Of a stretch of DNA of 64,000 nt, positions 41,021 to 48,792 are shown piece after piece. Below the pieces are notes generated by a model. It saw nothing but the letters and a program-made list of their open reading frames with translations, was not told the origin of the DNA and searched no databases. Made by a program: the position numbers and the translations under genes. The DNA is from Streptomyces viridochromogenes. GTDB taxonomy: Bacteria; Actinomycetota; Actinomycetes; Streptomycetales; Streptomycetaceae. How positions within the stretch are numbered: position 1 is the first letter of the stretch; each line of letters begins with the position of its first letter. Where the stretch lies: the NCBI RefSeq assembly GCF_001270495.1, contig NZ_LGUR01000207.1, forward strand, positions 162,273 through 226,272. The letters are read 5' to 3'.

Positions 41021-41971
41021 ATGACCGAGCACAACACCGGTTCGCACGGTTCGTACGAGGTGGTAGTCGTCGGAGGCGGCGCCGCGGGCCTGTCCGCCGC
41101 CCTCGTCCTGGGCCGCGCCCGGCGCCGCACCCTGGTCGTCGACGCCGGCGAACCACGCAACGCGCCCGCCGCCCATATGCAGGGCTATCTGTCCCGGGAC
41201 GGCATGCCACCCGCCGAGTTCCTGGCCGTCGGACGCGAGGAGATCGCGCGGTACGGCGTGGAGCTGGTCCGGGACCGGGTGGTGGACGTCGAGCGCGGCG
41301 AGGACTTCGCGGTCACGCTGGCCGGCGGCCGGCACGTGCACGCCCGGCGTCTCGTCATCGCCACCGGCCTCAGGGACGAGCTGCCGGACGTCCCCGGCGT
41401 CGCCGAGCGCTTCGGCCGGGATGTACTGCACTGCCCGTACTGCCATGGCTGGGAGGTCCGCGACCGGGCCTTCGGCGTGCTGGCGACCACGCCGATGAGC
41501 GTGCACCAGGCGCTCATGGTGTCGCAGTGGTCGAAGGACGTGACCTTCTTCCTGCACAAGGTCGCCGAGTCGGACCTCTCGGACGACGACCTGCGCAGGC
41601 TCGCGGCGGCGGGCGTGAAGACCGTGCCGGGTGCGGTGGCCGGGCTGGTGATCGAGGACGACCTGCTGACGGGCGTACGCCTGGCCGACGGCACGGAACA
41701 CGCCCGCGAGGTGCTCTTCGTCGCACCCCGCGCGGTCCCACGGACCGGGTTGCTGGAGAAGCTCGGCGCCGAGTTCCAGGAGACGCCCTTCGGCTCATAC
41801 CCGGTGGTCGACCCGACGGGGCTCACCTCCGTGCCGGGCGTCTGGGCGGCCGGCAACGCGATGGGCTTCTCCGAGCAGGTCATCAATGCCGCGGCGGGCG
41901 GATACCGGGCGGGCGCCTTCATCAATGGTGAGCTGCTGATGACGGACCTGGACGCGTCGGCCCCTCGCTGA
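41021..41971 (+). CDS. thioredoxin-reductase-like NAD(P)/FAD oxidoreductase, 316 aa
   Basis: FAD motif VVVVGGGAAGLSAALVLGRA near the N-terminus, redox-active CPYCHGWE near residue 143, and VPGVWAAGNAMGFSEQVINA at the end. The size and CPYC disulfide match the thioredoxin reductase fold, but this actinobacterial subgroup usually has no adjacent thioredoxin and its partner is unknown. ATG 41021 has a GGAGG site. Divergent from the XRE-cupin regulator. Confidence 0.88.
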   Translation: MTEHNTGSHGSYEVVVVGGGAAGLSAALVLGRARRRTLVVDAGEPRNAPAAHMQGYLSRDGMPPAEFLAVGREEIARYGVELVRDRVVDVERGEDFAVTLAGGRHVHARRLVIATGLRDELPDVPGVAERFGRDVLHCPYCHGWEVRDRAFGVLATTPMSVHQALMVSQWSKDVTFFLHKVAESDLSDDDLRRLAAAGVKTVPGAVAGLVIEDDLLTGVRLADGTEHAREVLFVAPRAVPRTGLLEKLGAEFQETPFGSYPVVDPTGLTSVPGVWAAGNAMGFSEQVINAAAGGYRAGAFINGELLMTDLDASAPR

Positions 41972-42007
41972 GGACGCCTGCCGAAGTCAGCTGCGGTTCG
42001 GCGACGC

Positions 42008-42105
42008 ACCCAAGGGGCGCGGGGCTGTGTCGACATGCGGCTCCGCCGCGTGGGCGCGACGAGCCACGACGGCGCCGCAGCCGCACGACGACCCATCGCG
42101 GCAAT
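42008..42105. repeat. Streptomyces dispersed intergenic repeat, copy 1
   Basis: The interval contains AAGGGGCGCGGGGCTGTGTC followed by GACATGCGGCTCCGCCGCGT and a GACGAGCCACGACGGCGCC segment, a form of the dispersed GGGGCGCGGGG element that I recognise from many Streptomyces intergenic regions. Related copies lie at 45953, 48096 and 52016. It separates the oxidoreductase from the DNA ligase gene. Confidence 0.5.
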
Positions 42106-42154
42106 AACCGTTCGTCCAGGTGTAAACCCGCGGAGCGCGTCGCACCATGGCTGC

Positions 42155-43693
42155 ATGCTGCTGACCCGGCTGGCCCAAGTGTCCCAGGACGTCGCCGCGA
42201 CCTCGGCCCGCTCCCGGAAGATCGCTCTGCTGGCGGAACTCTTCCGGGACGCCGAGGCGGACGACGTACCCATCGTCATCCCGTATCTGGCGGGCCGCCT
42301 GCCACAGGGCCGGCTCGGCATCGGCTGGAAGGTGTTGAGCCGTCCGGTCGCCCCGGCCGTCGAGGCGACCCTCACCGTGGCCGAGGTGGACGCCCGGCTC
42401 ACCGAACTGGGCAAGGTGTCCGGCGCCGGCTCGCAGGCCGAACGGACCCGTCTGGTAGGCGAGTTGATGGGTGCGGCCACGGAGAACGAGCAGCGCTTCC
42501 TCTTCGGGCTGATCACCGGCGAGGTGCGGCAGGGCGCCCTGGACGCGGTGGCGGTGGAGGGTCTGGCCCAGGCGACCGGGGCGCCGCCCGCGGACGTACG
42601 GCGGGCGGTGATGCTCGCCGGCTCGCTCCAGACGGTGGCCGAGGCCCTGCTCGCCGAGGGCCCCGCCGCCCTCGCCCGCTTCCGCCTCACCGTCGGCCGT
42701 CCGGTGCTGCCGATGCTGGCGCACAGCGCCTCGTCGGTGGCGGAGGCGGTCGACAAGCTCGCCGCCTGCGCGGTCGAGGAGAAGCTGGACGGTATCCGCG
42801 TCCAGTTGCACCGCGACGGCGACACCGTACGGGTCTACACCCGCACCCTGGACGACATCACCGATCGCCTCCCCGAACTCACCGCCACGGCCAGGGAGTT
42901 GAGGGGCGAGCGCTTCATTCTGGACGGCGAGGTCATCGCCTTCGACGCCGCCGGGCGCCCCCGCTCCTTCCAGGAGACCGCCGGCCGCGTCGGCTCCCGC
43001 GTGGACGTGGCGACGGCGGCGAAGGAGGTCCCCGTCTCCCCCGTCTTCTTCGACGTCCTGTCCGTCGACGACCACGACCTGCTCGACCTGCCATTCACGG
43101 AACGGCACGCGGAACTGGCCCGGCTGGTGCCGGAGCCGATGCGGGTGCGCCGCACCCTGGTCTCCGGCCCCGAGGATCTCGCCCAGGCCGAGGACTTCCT
43201 CGCCGAGACCCTCAATCGCGGCCACGAGGGCGTGGTCGTCAAGGCCCTCGACGCCCCCTACAGCGCGGGCCGGCGCGGCGCCTCCTGGCTGAAGGTCAAG
43301 CCCGTCCACACCCTCGACCTGGTGGTGTTGGCCGCCGAATGGGGCCACGGCCGCAGGACCGGCAAGCTCTCCAACCTGCACCTCGGCGCCCGTACGGCGG
43401 ACGGCGGCTTCGCCATGCTCGGCAAGACGTTCAAGGGCATGACCGACACGATGCTGACCTGGCAGACCGAGCGGCTCCAGGAACTGGCCGTGGAAACCAA
43501 GGGCTGGGGGGTGACCGTACGCCCCGAACTCGTCGTCGAGATCGCCTACGACGGCCTCCAGCGCTCCACCCGCTACCCGGCCGGCGTGACGCTCCGCTTC
43601 GCGCGCGTGGTCCGCTATCGCGAGGACAAGCGACCGGAGGAGGCCGACACGGTCGAGACCCTGCTCGCCGCCCACCCCGAGGTGCGGCCATGA
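42155..43693 (+). CDS. ATP-dependent DNA ligase, 512 aa
   Basis: N-terminal helical domain (to about 200), then the nucleotidyltransferase core: motif I AVEEKLDGIRVQLH with the adenylated lysine, ERFILDGEVIAFD (motif III), GHEGVVVKALDAPYSAGRRG (motif IV) and SWLKVKPVHTLDLVV (motif V), ending in an OB domain. This is the single-subunit LigB-type ligase of actinobacteria, additional to the NAD-dependent replicative ligase. The ATG at 42155 gives the family's usual N-terminus. A 7-codon frame and then a Nudix gene follow with overlapping stops and starts. Confidence 0.92.
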   Translation: MLLTRLAQVSQDVAATSARSRKIALLAELFRDAEADDVPIVIPYLAGRLPQGRLGIGWKVLSRPVAPAVEATLTVAEVDARLTELGKVSGAGSQAERTRLVGELMGAATENEQRFLFGLITGEVRQGALDAVAVEGLAQATGAPPADVRRAVMLAGSLQTVAEALLAEGPAALARFRLTVGRPVLPMLAHSASSVAEAVDKLAACAVEEKLDGIRVQLHRDGDTVRVYTRTLDDITDRLPELTATARELRGERFILDGEVIAFDAAGRPRSFQETAGRVGSRVDVATAAKEVPVSPVFFDVLSVDDHDLLDLPFTERHAELARLVPEPMRVRRTLVSGPEDLAQAEDFLAETLNRGHEGVVVKALDAPYSAGRRGASWLKVKPVHTLDLVVLAAEWGHGRRTGKLSNLHLGARTADGGFAMLGKTFKGMTDTMLTWQTERLQELAVETKGWGVTVRPELVVEIAYDGLQRSTRYPAGVTLRFARVVRYREDKRPEEADTVETLLAAHPEVRP

Positions 43694-43713
43694 CCACAGA
43701 GGTGAAGCCGTGA
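43690..43713 (+). CDS. 7-codon coupling minicistron between ligase and Nudix genes
   Basis: ATG 43690 overlaps the ligase stop (ATGA) and the frame MTTEVKP ends in a TGA that overlaps the Nudix GTG start (GTGA). The GAGGTGAAG inside it is also the Nudix ribosome binding site. The arrangement lets terminating ribosomes pass from one gene to the next. The peptide itself probably has no function. Confidence 0.35.
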   Translation: MTTEVKP

Positions 43714-44183
43714 CGTCGTCCCAGGGGAAGCGCAGTGCCGGCCTGCTCCTCTTCCGCCACACCGCTGACGGCCTGGAGGTGTTGCTCGGCCATATGGGCG
43801 GCCCGTTCTTCGCCAAGAAGGAAGCCGGGGCGTGGACGGTCCCGAAGGGCGAGTACGAACCCGACGAGCCCGCCTGGGAGGCGGCCCGCCGCGAGTTCCA
43901 GGAGGAGCTGGGGCTGGCGCCGCCCGACGGGGAGGCCGTACCGCTCGGCGAGGTCAGGCAGACCAACGGCAAGATCGTCACGGCGTGGGCGGTGGAGGCC
44001 GACCTCGATCCGGCGACCGTGGTCCCCGGCACGTTCCGGATGGAATGGCCACCACGCTCGGGACGGACCCAGGATTTCCCGGAGCTGGACCGGGTGGAGT
44101 GGCTGGGCGTCGACCGCGCGCGCGAGGTCATCGTCAAGGCCCAGGCGGCGTTTCTCGACCGGCTGGCGGAGCACTCGGCCTGA
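43710..44183 (+). CDS. Nudix hydrolase, 157 aa
   Basis: Complete Nudix box GEYEPDEPAWEAARREFQEE plus LG (G-x5-E-x7-REUxEExGU) at about residues 47-68, preceded by AGAWTVPKG. It belongs to the group of Nudix proteins found beside DNA ligases in actinobacteria, which is compatible with cleaning nucleotide or capped-end products during repair. GTG 43710 is coupled to the upstream frame. The exact substrate is unknown. Confidence 0.9.
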   Translation: MTSSQGKRSAGLLLFRHTADGLEVLLGHMGGPFFAKKEAGAWTVPKGEYEPDEPAWEAARREFQEELGLAPPDGEAVPLGEVRQTNGKIVTAWAVEADLDPATVVPGTFRMEWPPRSGRTQDFPELDRVEWLGVDRAREVIVKAQAAFLDRLAEHSA

Positions 44184-44259
44184 GCGGCCGTACACGCGTT
44201 GCGGTAGCCACCGCCGCGCGCGAAGGTCGAAGCATCAGCCCGCTTCCAGGAGGTCGGTC

Positions 44260-45654
44260 ATGCCCATCGCAACGGTGAACCCGGCGAACGGCGAGACGCT
44301 CAAGACGTACGAGGCCATGGGTACCGAGGAGATCGAGCGCAGGCTCCAGCTCGCCGAGGCCACGTTCCGCACGTACCGGACGACCAGCTTCGTCGACCGC
44401 GGTCGCCTGCTGCTCCAGGCCGCGAATCTCCTGGAAGAGGACCAGCAGGACATCGCCCGGGTGATGACCACCGAGATGGGCAAGCCGATCACGCAGGCCC
44501 GCGCGGAGGCCGCCAAGTGCGCCAAGGCGATGCGGTGGTACGCCGAACGCGCCGAGGAACTGCTCGCCGACGAGGAGCCCGCCGACTCCGACGTCAAGGA
44601 CTCGGGCGCCTCGCGCGTGCGGGTGCGCTACCGCCCCCTCGGGCCGGTCCTCGCGGTGATGCCCTGGAACTTCCCGCTCTGGCAGGTGATCCGCTTCGCG
44701 GCCCCGGCCCTGATGGCCGGCAACGTCGGCCTGCTGAAACACGCCTCGAACGTCCCCCAGACCGCCCTCTACCTGGAGGACCTGTTCCACCGCGCGGGCT
44801 ACCCCGAGGGCTGCTTCCAGACCCTGCTCATCGGCTCCGGACAGGTCGACGAGATCCTGCGCGACGACCGAGTCAAGGCGGCCACACTGACGGGCAGCGA
44901 GCCCGCGGGCCGCGCGGTCGCCGCCACCTGCGGGGAGATGATCAAGAGGACGGTGCTGGAGTTGGGCGGCAGCGACCCGTATGTCGTCATGCCGTCCGCA
45001 GACCTCGACCGGGCCGCGAAGGTGGCGGTGACCGCGCGCGTGCAGAACAACGGGCAGTCGTGCATCGCCGCCAAGCGGTTCATCGTGCACACCGACGTCT
45101 ACGACGCCTTCGCCGAACGGTTCGTCGAGGGAATGAAGGCGCTGACGGTCGGTGACCCGATGCAGGAGGAGACGGACGTCGGCCCGCTGTCGAGCGAACA
45201 GGGGCGGACGGACCTGGAGGAACTGGTCGACGACGCCAAGCGGGCCGGCGCGACCGTCCTGTGCGGCGGTTACCGGCTGCGCCGGCCCGAACTGCCCGGC
45301 TGGTACTACCCGCCCACCGTGCTCGCCGACATCACCCGCGAGATGCGGATCCACCGCGAGGAGGCCTTCGGGCCGGTCGCCACGCTGTACCGGGCGGGCG
45401 ACCTGGACGAGGCGGTGCTCATCGCGAACGACTCGCCCTTCGGGCTGAGTTCGAACGTGTGGACGCGGAACGAGGCCGAGGTCGACCGGTTCGTACGGGA
45501 TCTGGAGGCCGGAAGCGTGTACGTCAACGGGATGACGGCCTCCCATCCGGCGTTCCCGTTTGGCGGAGTGAAGCGGTCCGGATACGGGCGTGAGCTGTCC
45601 GGGCACGGAATCCGCGAGTTCTGCAACATCACTACGGTTTGGCAGGGTGCGTGA
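44260..45654 (+). CDS. NAD(P)-dependent aldehyde dehydrogenase (succinate-semialdehyde dehydrogenase-like), 464 aa
   Basis: Full aldehyde dehydrogenase fold: VLAVMPWNFPLWQVIR for cofactor entry, TGSEPAGRAVAA, general base Glu in TVLELGGSDPYVV and the nucleophile Cys268 in NNGQSCIAAKRFIV; C-terminal FPFGGVKRSGYGRELSGHGI. The start IATVNPANGETLKTYEAM and overall pattern fit the short GabD-like succinate-semialdehyde dehydrogenases. AGGAGG precedes ATG 44260. Monocistronic or followed by the 78-aa gene. Confidence 0.9.
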   Translation: MPIATVNPANGETLKTYEAMGTEEIERRLQLAEATFRTYRTTSFVDRGRLLLQAANLLEEDQQDIARVMTTEMGKPITQARAEAAKCAKAMRWYAERAEELLADEEPADSDVKDSGASRVRVRYRPLGPVLAVMPWNFPLWQVIRFAAPALMAGNVGLLKHASNVPQTALYLEDLFHRAGYPEGCFQTLLIGSGQVDEILRDDRVKAATLTGSEPAGRAVAATCGEMIKRTVLELGGSDPYVVMPSADLDRAAKVAVTARVQNNGQSCIAAKRFIVHTDVYDAFAERFVEGMKALTVGDPMQEETDVGPLSSEQGRTDLEELVDDAKRAGATVLCGGYRLRRPELPGWYYPPTVLADITREMRIHREEAFGPVATLYRAGDLDEAVLIANDSPFGLSSNVWTRNEAEVDRFVRDLEAGSVYVNGMTASHPAFPFGGVKRSGYGRELSGHGIREFCNITTVWQGA

Positions 45655-45679
45655 GCGCCGCGCGGATACGATCCCGGGT

Positions 45680-45916
45680 GTGAACCGCGAAGTGACTCTG
45701 CCGCTGATCGTCGACGACCGCGGGACCCTGCAGGTGGCTGCCGCTGATGTGAGCAAGCTGCTGCGGACCGTGGGTGGACGGTGGCTGCACCTTGTCGAGG
45801 CCGGGGAGGACGGGCTCGACGAGGACACGGTTGCGGCGTTGACCATCGAGCTGGCGAAGCTAGCGGATCGGATCGACGTGGCGTGCATCGCGCACAGCAG
45901 CGGGGGCGCGCCGTAG
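45680..45916 (+). CDS. small conserved hypothetical protein, 78 aa
   Basis: GTG 45680 lies exactly 7 nt after TACGAT (45667-45672), a leaderless promoter-start arrangement just past the aldehyde dehydrogenase stop. The product is acidic and soluble (VNREVTLPLIVDDRG ... IDVACIAHSSGGAP) with no recognisable domain. Own promoter and normal codon use support a real gene; function unknown. Confidence 0.65.
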   Translation: MNREVTLPLIVDDRGTLQVAAADVSKLLRTVGGRWLHLVEAGEDGLDEDTVAALTIELAKLADRIDVACIAHSSGGAP

Positions 45917-45924
45917 GGAGTGCG

Positions 45925-45953
45925 GGGCGTTGCCGAGTGCGGTGGCAACGCCC
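45925..45953. terminator. hairpin between convergent genes
   Basis: GGGCGTTGCC (45925-45934) pairs perfectly with GGCAACGCCC (45944-45953), 10 bp, loop 9 nt. It follows the 78-aa gene by 9 bp and faces the convergent acyl-CoA dehydrogenase, so it can terminate in both directions. Confidence 0.75.
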
Positions 45954-46020
45954 TGGAGGGGCGCGGGGAACTGCGCGACCAGCCCGAACGAACCCGCGGA
46001 CCGCATCGCGCAGAGACCCC
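45953..46020. repeat. Streptomyces dispersed intergenic repeat, copy 2
   Basis: GAGGGGCGCGGGGAACTGCG followed by CGACCAGCCCGAACGAACCC is a typical form of the GGGGCGCGGGG element, located directly after a terminator hairpin and before the convergent acyl-CoA dehydrogenase stop. Confidence 0.55.
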
Positions 46021-46027
46021 CGGGGCG

Positions 46028-47257
46028 CTACCGGATCGGCATCCCCGACAACGTACGCGCGATCACCAGCCGCTGAATCTCACTCGTCCCCTCGAAGATC
46101 GTGTAGATCGCGCTGTCCCGGTGCATCCGCTCCACGGGGTACTCCCGCGTGTAGCCGTTGCCGCCGAGTATCTGTATCGCCTGAGCCGTGACCTTCTTGG
46201 CCGTCTCACTCGCGAACAGCTTCGACATCGACCCCTCGGCCGCCGTGAACGGCTTCCCGTTGACCGCCATCCAGGAAGCACGCCACACCAGCAGCCGCGC
46301 CGCGTCGATCTGCGTGCGCATCTCCGCCAGCTGGAAGGCCACACCCTGGTTGTCGATGATCGGCCGCCCGAACTGCTCACGCGTCATCGCGTAGTCGAGG
46401 GCGACCTCGTACGCGGCGCGGGCCGTACCGACGGCCATCGCACCGACGGCCGGCCGCGAAGCCTCGAACGTGGCCATCGCCGCGTTCTTCACACGCTCGC
46501 CGCTCGCGGCCTTGGCCCGCTCGCGAGCCCGCGCCAGCCTCTCGTCCAGCTTCTCCTTGCCTCCCAGCAGGCAGGAGCCGGGCACCCGCACGTTGTCGAG
46601 GATGACCTCGGCGGTGTGCGAGGCACGGATGCCGTGCTTCTTGAACTTCTGGCCCTGGGCCAGGCCCGGCGTGTTCGGCGGGACGATGAAGGACGCGTGG
46701 CCCCTGGAGCCCAGCTCCGGGTCGACGACCGCGACGACCACGTGGACGTTGGCGATACCGCCGTTGGTCGCCCAGGTCTTCGTGCCGTTGATGACCCACT
46801 CGTCCTTGGCCTCGTCGTACACGGCACGCGTACGCATCGAGGCCACGTCGGACCCGGCGTCGGGCTCGGAGGAGCAGAACGCGGCGAGCTTGACATCATT
46901 GGCGTCGCCGTACATCTGAGGCACCCAGGTGCCGATCTGCTCCTCGGTGCCGTTGGCCAGGACGCCGACCGCGGCGAGGCCCGTGCCGACGATCGACAGG
47001 GCGATGCCCGCGTCTCCCCAGAACAGTTCCTCCATCGCCATCGGGATGCCGAGGCCGGTCTGGTCGAAGTACTGCTGGGCGTAGAAGTCGAGCGAGTAGA
47101 TACCGACCTTCGCGGCCTCCTGGATGACCGGCCAGGGAGTCTCCTCACGCTCGTCCCATTCGGCGGCCGCGGGGCGGATCACGTCGGCGGCGAAACCGTG
47201 CAGCCAGTCCCGGACCTCCTTCTGTTCGTCGTTGAGCTCCATGGTGAACTCGGCCAT
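46028..47257 (-). CDS. acyl-CoA dehydrogenase, 409 aa
   Basis: Homomeric-type acyl-CoA dehydrogenase: AAFCSSEPDAGSDVASMRTR, WVINGTKTWATNGGIANVHV, ILGGNGYTREYPVERMHRDS and the catalytic glutamate in TIFEGTSEIQRLVIARTL. It performs the first step of fatty-acid beta-oxidation. ATG 47257 follows a GGAGGGG site. It is divergent from a TetR regulator, with two candidate operators between the starts, so it is probably induced by acyl-CoA. Confidence 0.92.
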   Translation of the reverse strand: MAEFTMELNDEQKEVRDWLHGFAADVIRPAAAEWDEREETPWPVIQEAAKVGIYSLDFYAQQYFDQTGLGIPMAMEELFWGDAGIALSIVGTGLAAVGVLANGTEEQIGTWVPQMYGDANDVKLAAFCSSEPDAGSDVASMRTRAVYDEAKDEWVINGTKTWATNGGIANVHVVVAVVDPELGSRGHASFIVPPNTPGLAQGQKFKKHGIRASHTAEVILDNVRVPGSCLLGGKEKLDERLARARERAKAASGERVKNAAMATFEASRPAVGAMAVGTARAAYEVALDYAMTREQFGRPIIDNQGVAFQLAEMRTQIDAARLLVWRASWMAVNGKPFTAAEGSMSKLFASETAKKVTAQAIQILGGNGYTREYPVERMHRDSAIYTIFEGTSEIQRLVIARTLSGMPIR

Positions 47258-47294
47258 GTCCCCTCCAGCGGCGTTCGTGCATGCCTGCATGCTT

Positions 47295-47332
47295 GTTACT
47301 AGCGGTAACCCTAGTTTGTTACTCGCGGGTAG
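47295..47332. promoter_or_regulatory. tandem TetR-type operators (GTTAC-N5-GTAAC)
   Basis: Site 1, GTTACTAGCGGTAAC (47295-47309), is a perfect 5-5-5 inverted repeat. Site 2 (47318-47332) begins GTTACTCGCGGGTA with a weaker right half. They are 23 bp apart, lie between the divergent acyl-CoA dehydrogenase and TetR genes, and most likely bind that TetR protein. Confidence 0.65.
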
Positions 47333-47438
47333 GTAAAGTCAACTCGCGATGCCGGGTCGGCAGCCCGTTCGATGGTTGCGGCAGGTTGAGTGTTAGTTTG
47401 CGCAGGCGTCATCGATTCACCACGGGTGGGGAGAGCTC

Positions 47439-48083
47439 ATGGACACCACGCAGCGGACCGAGCAGCAGCGGTCCGCCGACCGCCGCCGGCGCGAACTGCT
47501 GGAGGCCGCCGACAGGGTGGTGCTCCGCGACGGCCCACAGGCCTCGATGAACGCGATCGCGGCGGAGGCGGGTATTACGAAGCCGATTCTGTACCGGCAC
47601 TTCGGCGACAAGAGCGGACTTTACGCGGCGTTGGCCAAGAGGCACACGGACGCGTTGCTGAACTCACTGCGGGCCGCGTTGGACGCCCCGGCGGACCGGC
47701 GTGAGCGGGTCGAGGCCACGTTGGACACGTATCTCGCCGCCATCGAGGCACGGCCCCAGGTGTACCGGTTCCTGATGCATCCGGCGGAGGGCGGCCAGAC
47801 GGCGGACCAGGGGTTCGACGTCGGCAAGCATTCCGTGCCGCTGCTCCGCAGGATGGGCGAGGAACTGGCCACGGTGATCGAGGAGCGGTTGGATCTCGGG
47901 CCCGGTGGTCAGCAGCTGGCTCGGGTGTGGGGGCACGGGATAGTCGGGATGATGCATGCCGCGGGTGACTGGTGGCTGGGGGAACGGCCCTGTTCGCGGG
48001 CGGAGTTGGTGCGTAGCCTGGCCGACCTGTTGTGGGGGCGGCTTGCGGCCGCGGGGGACAAGATGGGCGGTCCGGGGTTCTGA
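47439..48083 (+). CDS. TetR-family regulator of the divergent acyl-CoA dehydrogenase, 214 aa
   Basis: N-terminal TetR helix-turn-helix RRRELLEAADRVVLRDGPQA with AGITKPILYRHFGDKSGLYA, followed by an all-helical ligand domain. ATG 47439 follows GGGGAG, unlike the other regulators in this window, which appear leaderless. The divergent acyl-CoA dehydrogenase and the paired operators make it a likely acyl-CoA-responsive repressor. Confidence 0.92.
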   Translation: MDTTQRTEQQRSADRRRRELLEAADRVVLRDGPQASMNAIAAEAGITKPILYRHFGDKSGLYAALAKRHTDALLNSLRAALDAPADRRERVEATLDTYLAAIEARPQVYRFLMHPAEGGQTADQGFDVGKHSVPLLRRMGEELATVIEERLDLGPGGQQLARVWGHGIVGMMHAAGDWWLGERPCSRAELVRSLADLLWGRLAAAGDKMGGPGF

Positions 48084-48095
48084 CCGTCGCAATTC

Positions 48096-48130
48096 GGCTG
48101 CGGGTTCGTGGGGGCTGGTCGCGCCCCTAG
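48096..48130. repeat. Streptomyces dispersed intergenic repeat, copy 3
   Basis: TGCGGGTTCGTGGGGGCTGG followed by TCGCGCCCCTAGGCAG is the reverse-orientation form of the GGGGCGCGGGG element, between the convergent TetR and deformylase genes. It touches the deformylase stop region. Confidence 0.5.
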
Positions 48131-48681
48131 GCAGGCAGTGCCGGCCTGCGCCAGGAGGCTCGGGCCACCTGGCGCATGAGACGGCGGTGACGCCAGCCGC
48201 TCACTCGGTCCGCGTAGACCCTCCCCTCCAAGTGGTCGCACTCGTGCTGGAGGCACCTCGCGAAGAACCCCGTGCCATGGACCGTCACCGGTTCCCCGGT
48301 CATCGTGAACCCCTCGACCACCGCATGGTCGAACCGTTCCGTCCCCGCCTCCAGGCCCGGCAGGGACAGGCAACCCTCCGGTCCGCGGAGCACCACACCG
48401 TCGGCCTCCACCAGTCGCGGGTTCACCACGTGCCCCAGGTGTCGTACGTCCTCGTCGTCCGGGCAGTCGTATACGAACACCCGCAGCGACTCCCCCACCT
48501 GGTTCGCCGCGAGGCCCACGCCCTGCGCGGCGTACATCGTCGCGAACAAGTCCTCCACCAGTGTCGCCAGTTCGGGGCCGAAGTCGGTGACCTCCTCGCA
48601 GGGTGCGCGCAGCACCCGGTCGCCGAGCAGGGTGAGGGGACGGACGCGCCCGTGCGCGCCCGGAATGGAGGCGTTTCGCAT
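48127..48681 (-). CDS. def: peptide deformylase, 184 aa
   Basis: All three deformylase motifs are present: GVGLAANQVG (motif 1), EGCLSLPG (motif 2, metal-binding Cys) and QHECDHLEGRVY (motif 3, HExxH-type metal ligands, here HECDH). It removes the formyl group from nascent proteins. ATG 48681 is 7 nt after TACCCT on the minus strand, so the mRNA may be leaderless. No methionyl-tRNA formyltransferase gene is next to it, so this may be one of several deformylases in the genome. Confidence 0.93.
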   Translation of the reverse strand: MRNASIPGAHGRVRPLTLLGDRVLRAPCEEVTDFGPELATLVEDLFATMYAAQGVGLAANQVGESLRVFVYDCPDDEDVRHLGHVVNPRLVEADGVVLRGPEGCLSLPGLEAGTERFDHAVVEGFTMTGEPVTVHGTGFFARCLQHECDHLEGRVYADRVSGWRHRRLMRQVARASWRRPALPA

Positions 48682-48792
48682 GGCCGCAAGGGTACGGCGA
48701 TTCGGGAGTGCGAATGGATCTCGATAGGCTGACCACCACCACGTTGCCGGCAGGCAGAGGCGCGGCGCGTACGCAAGGAGGATCGAGAACTG

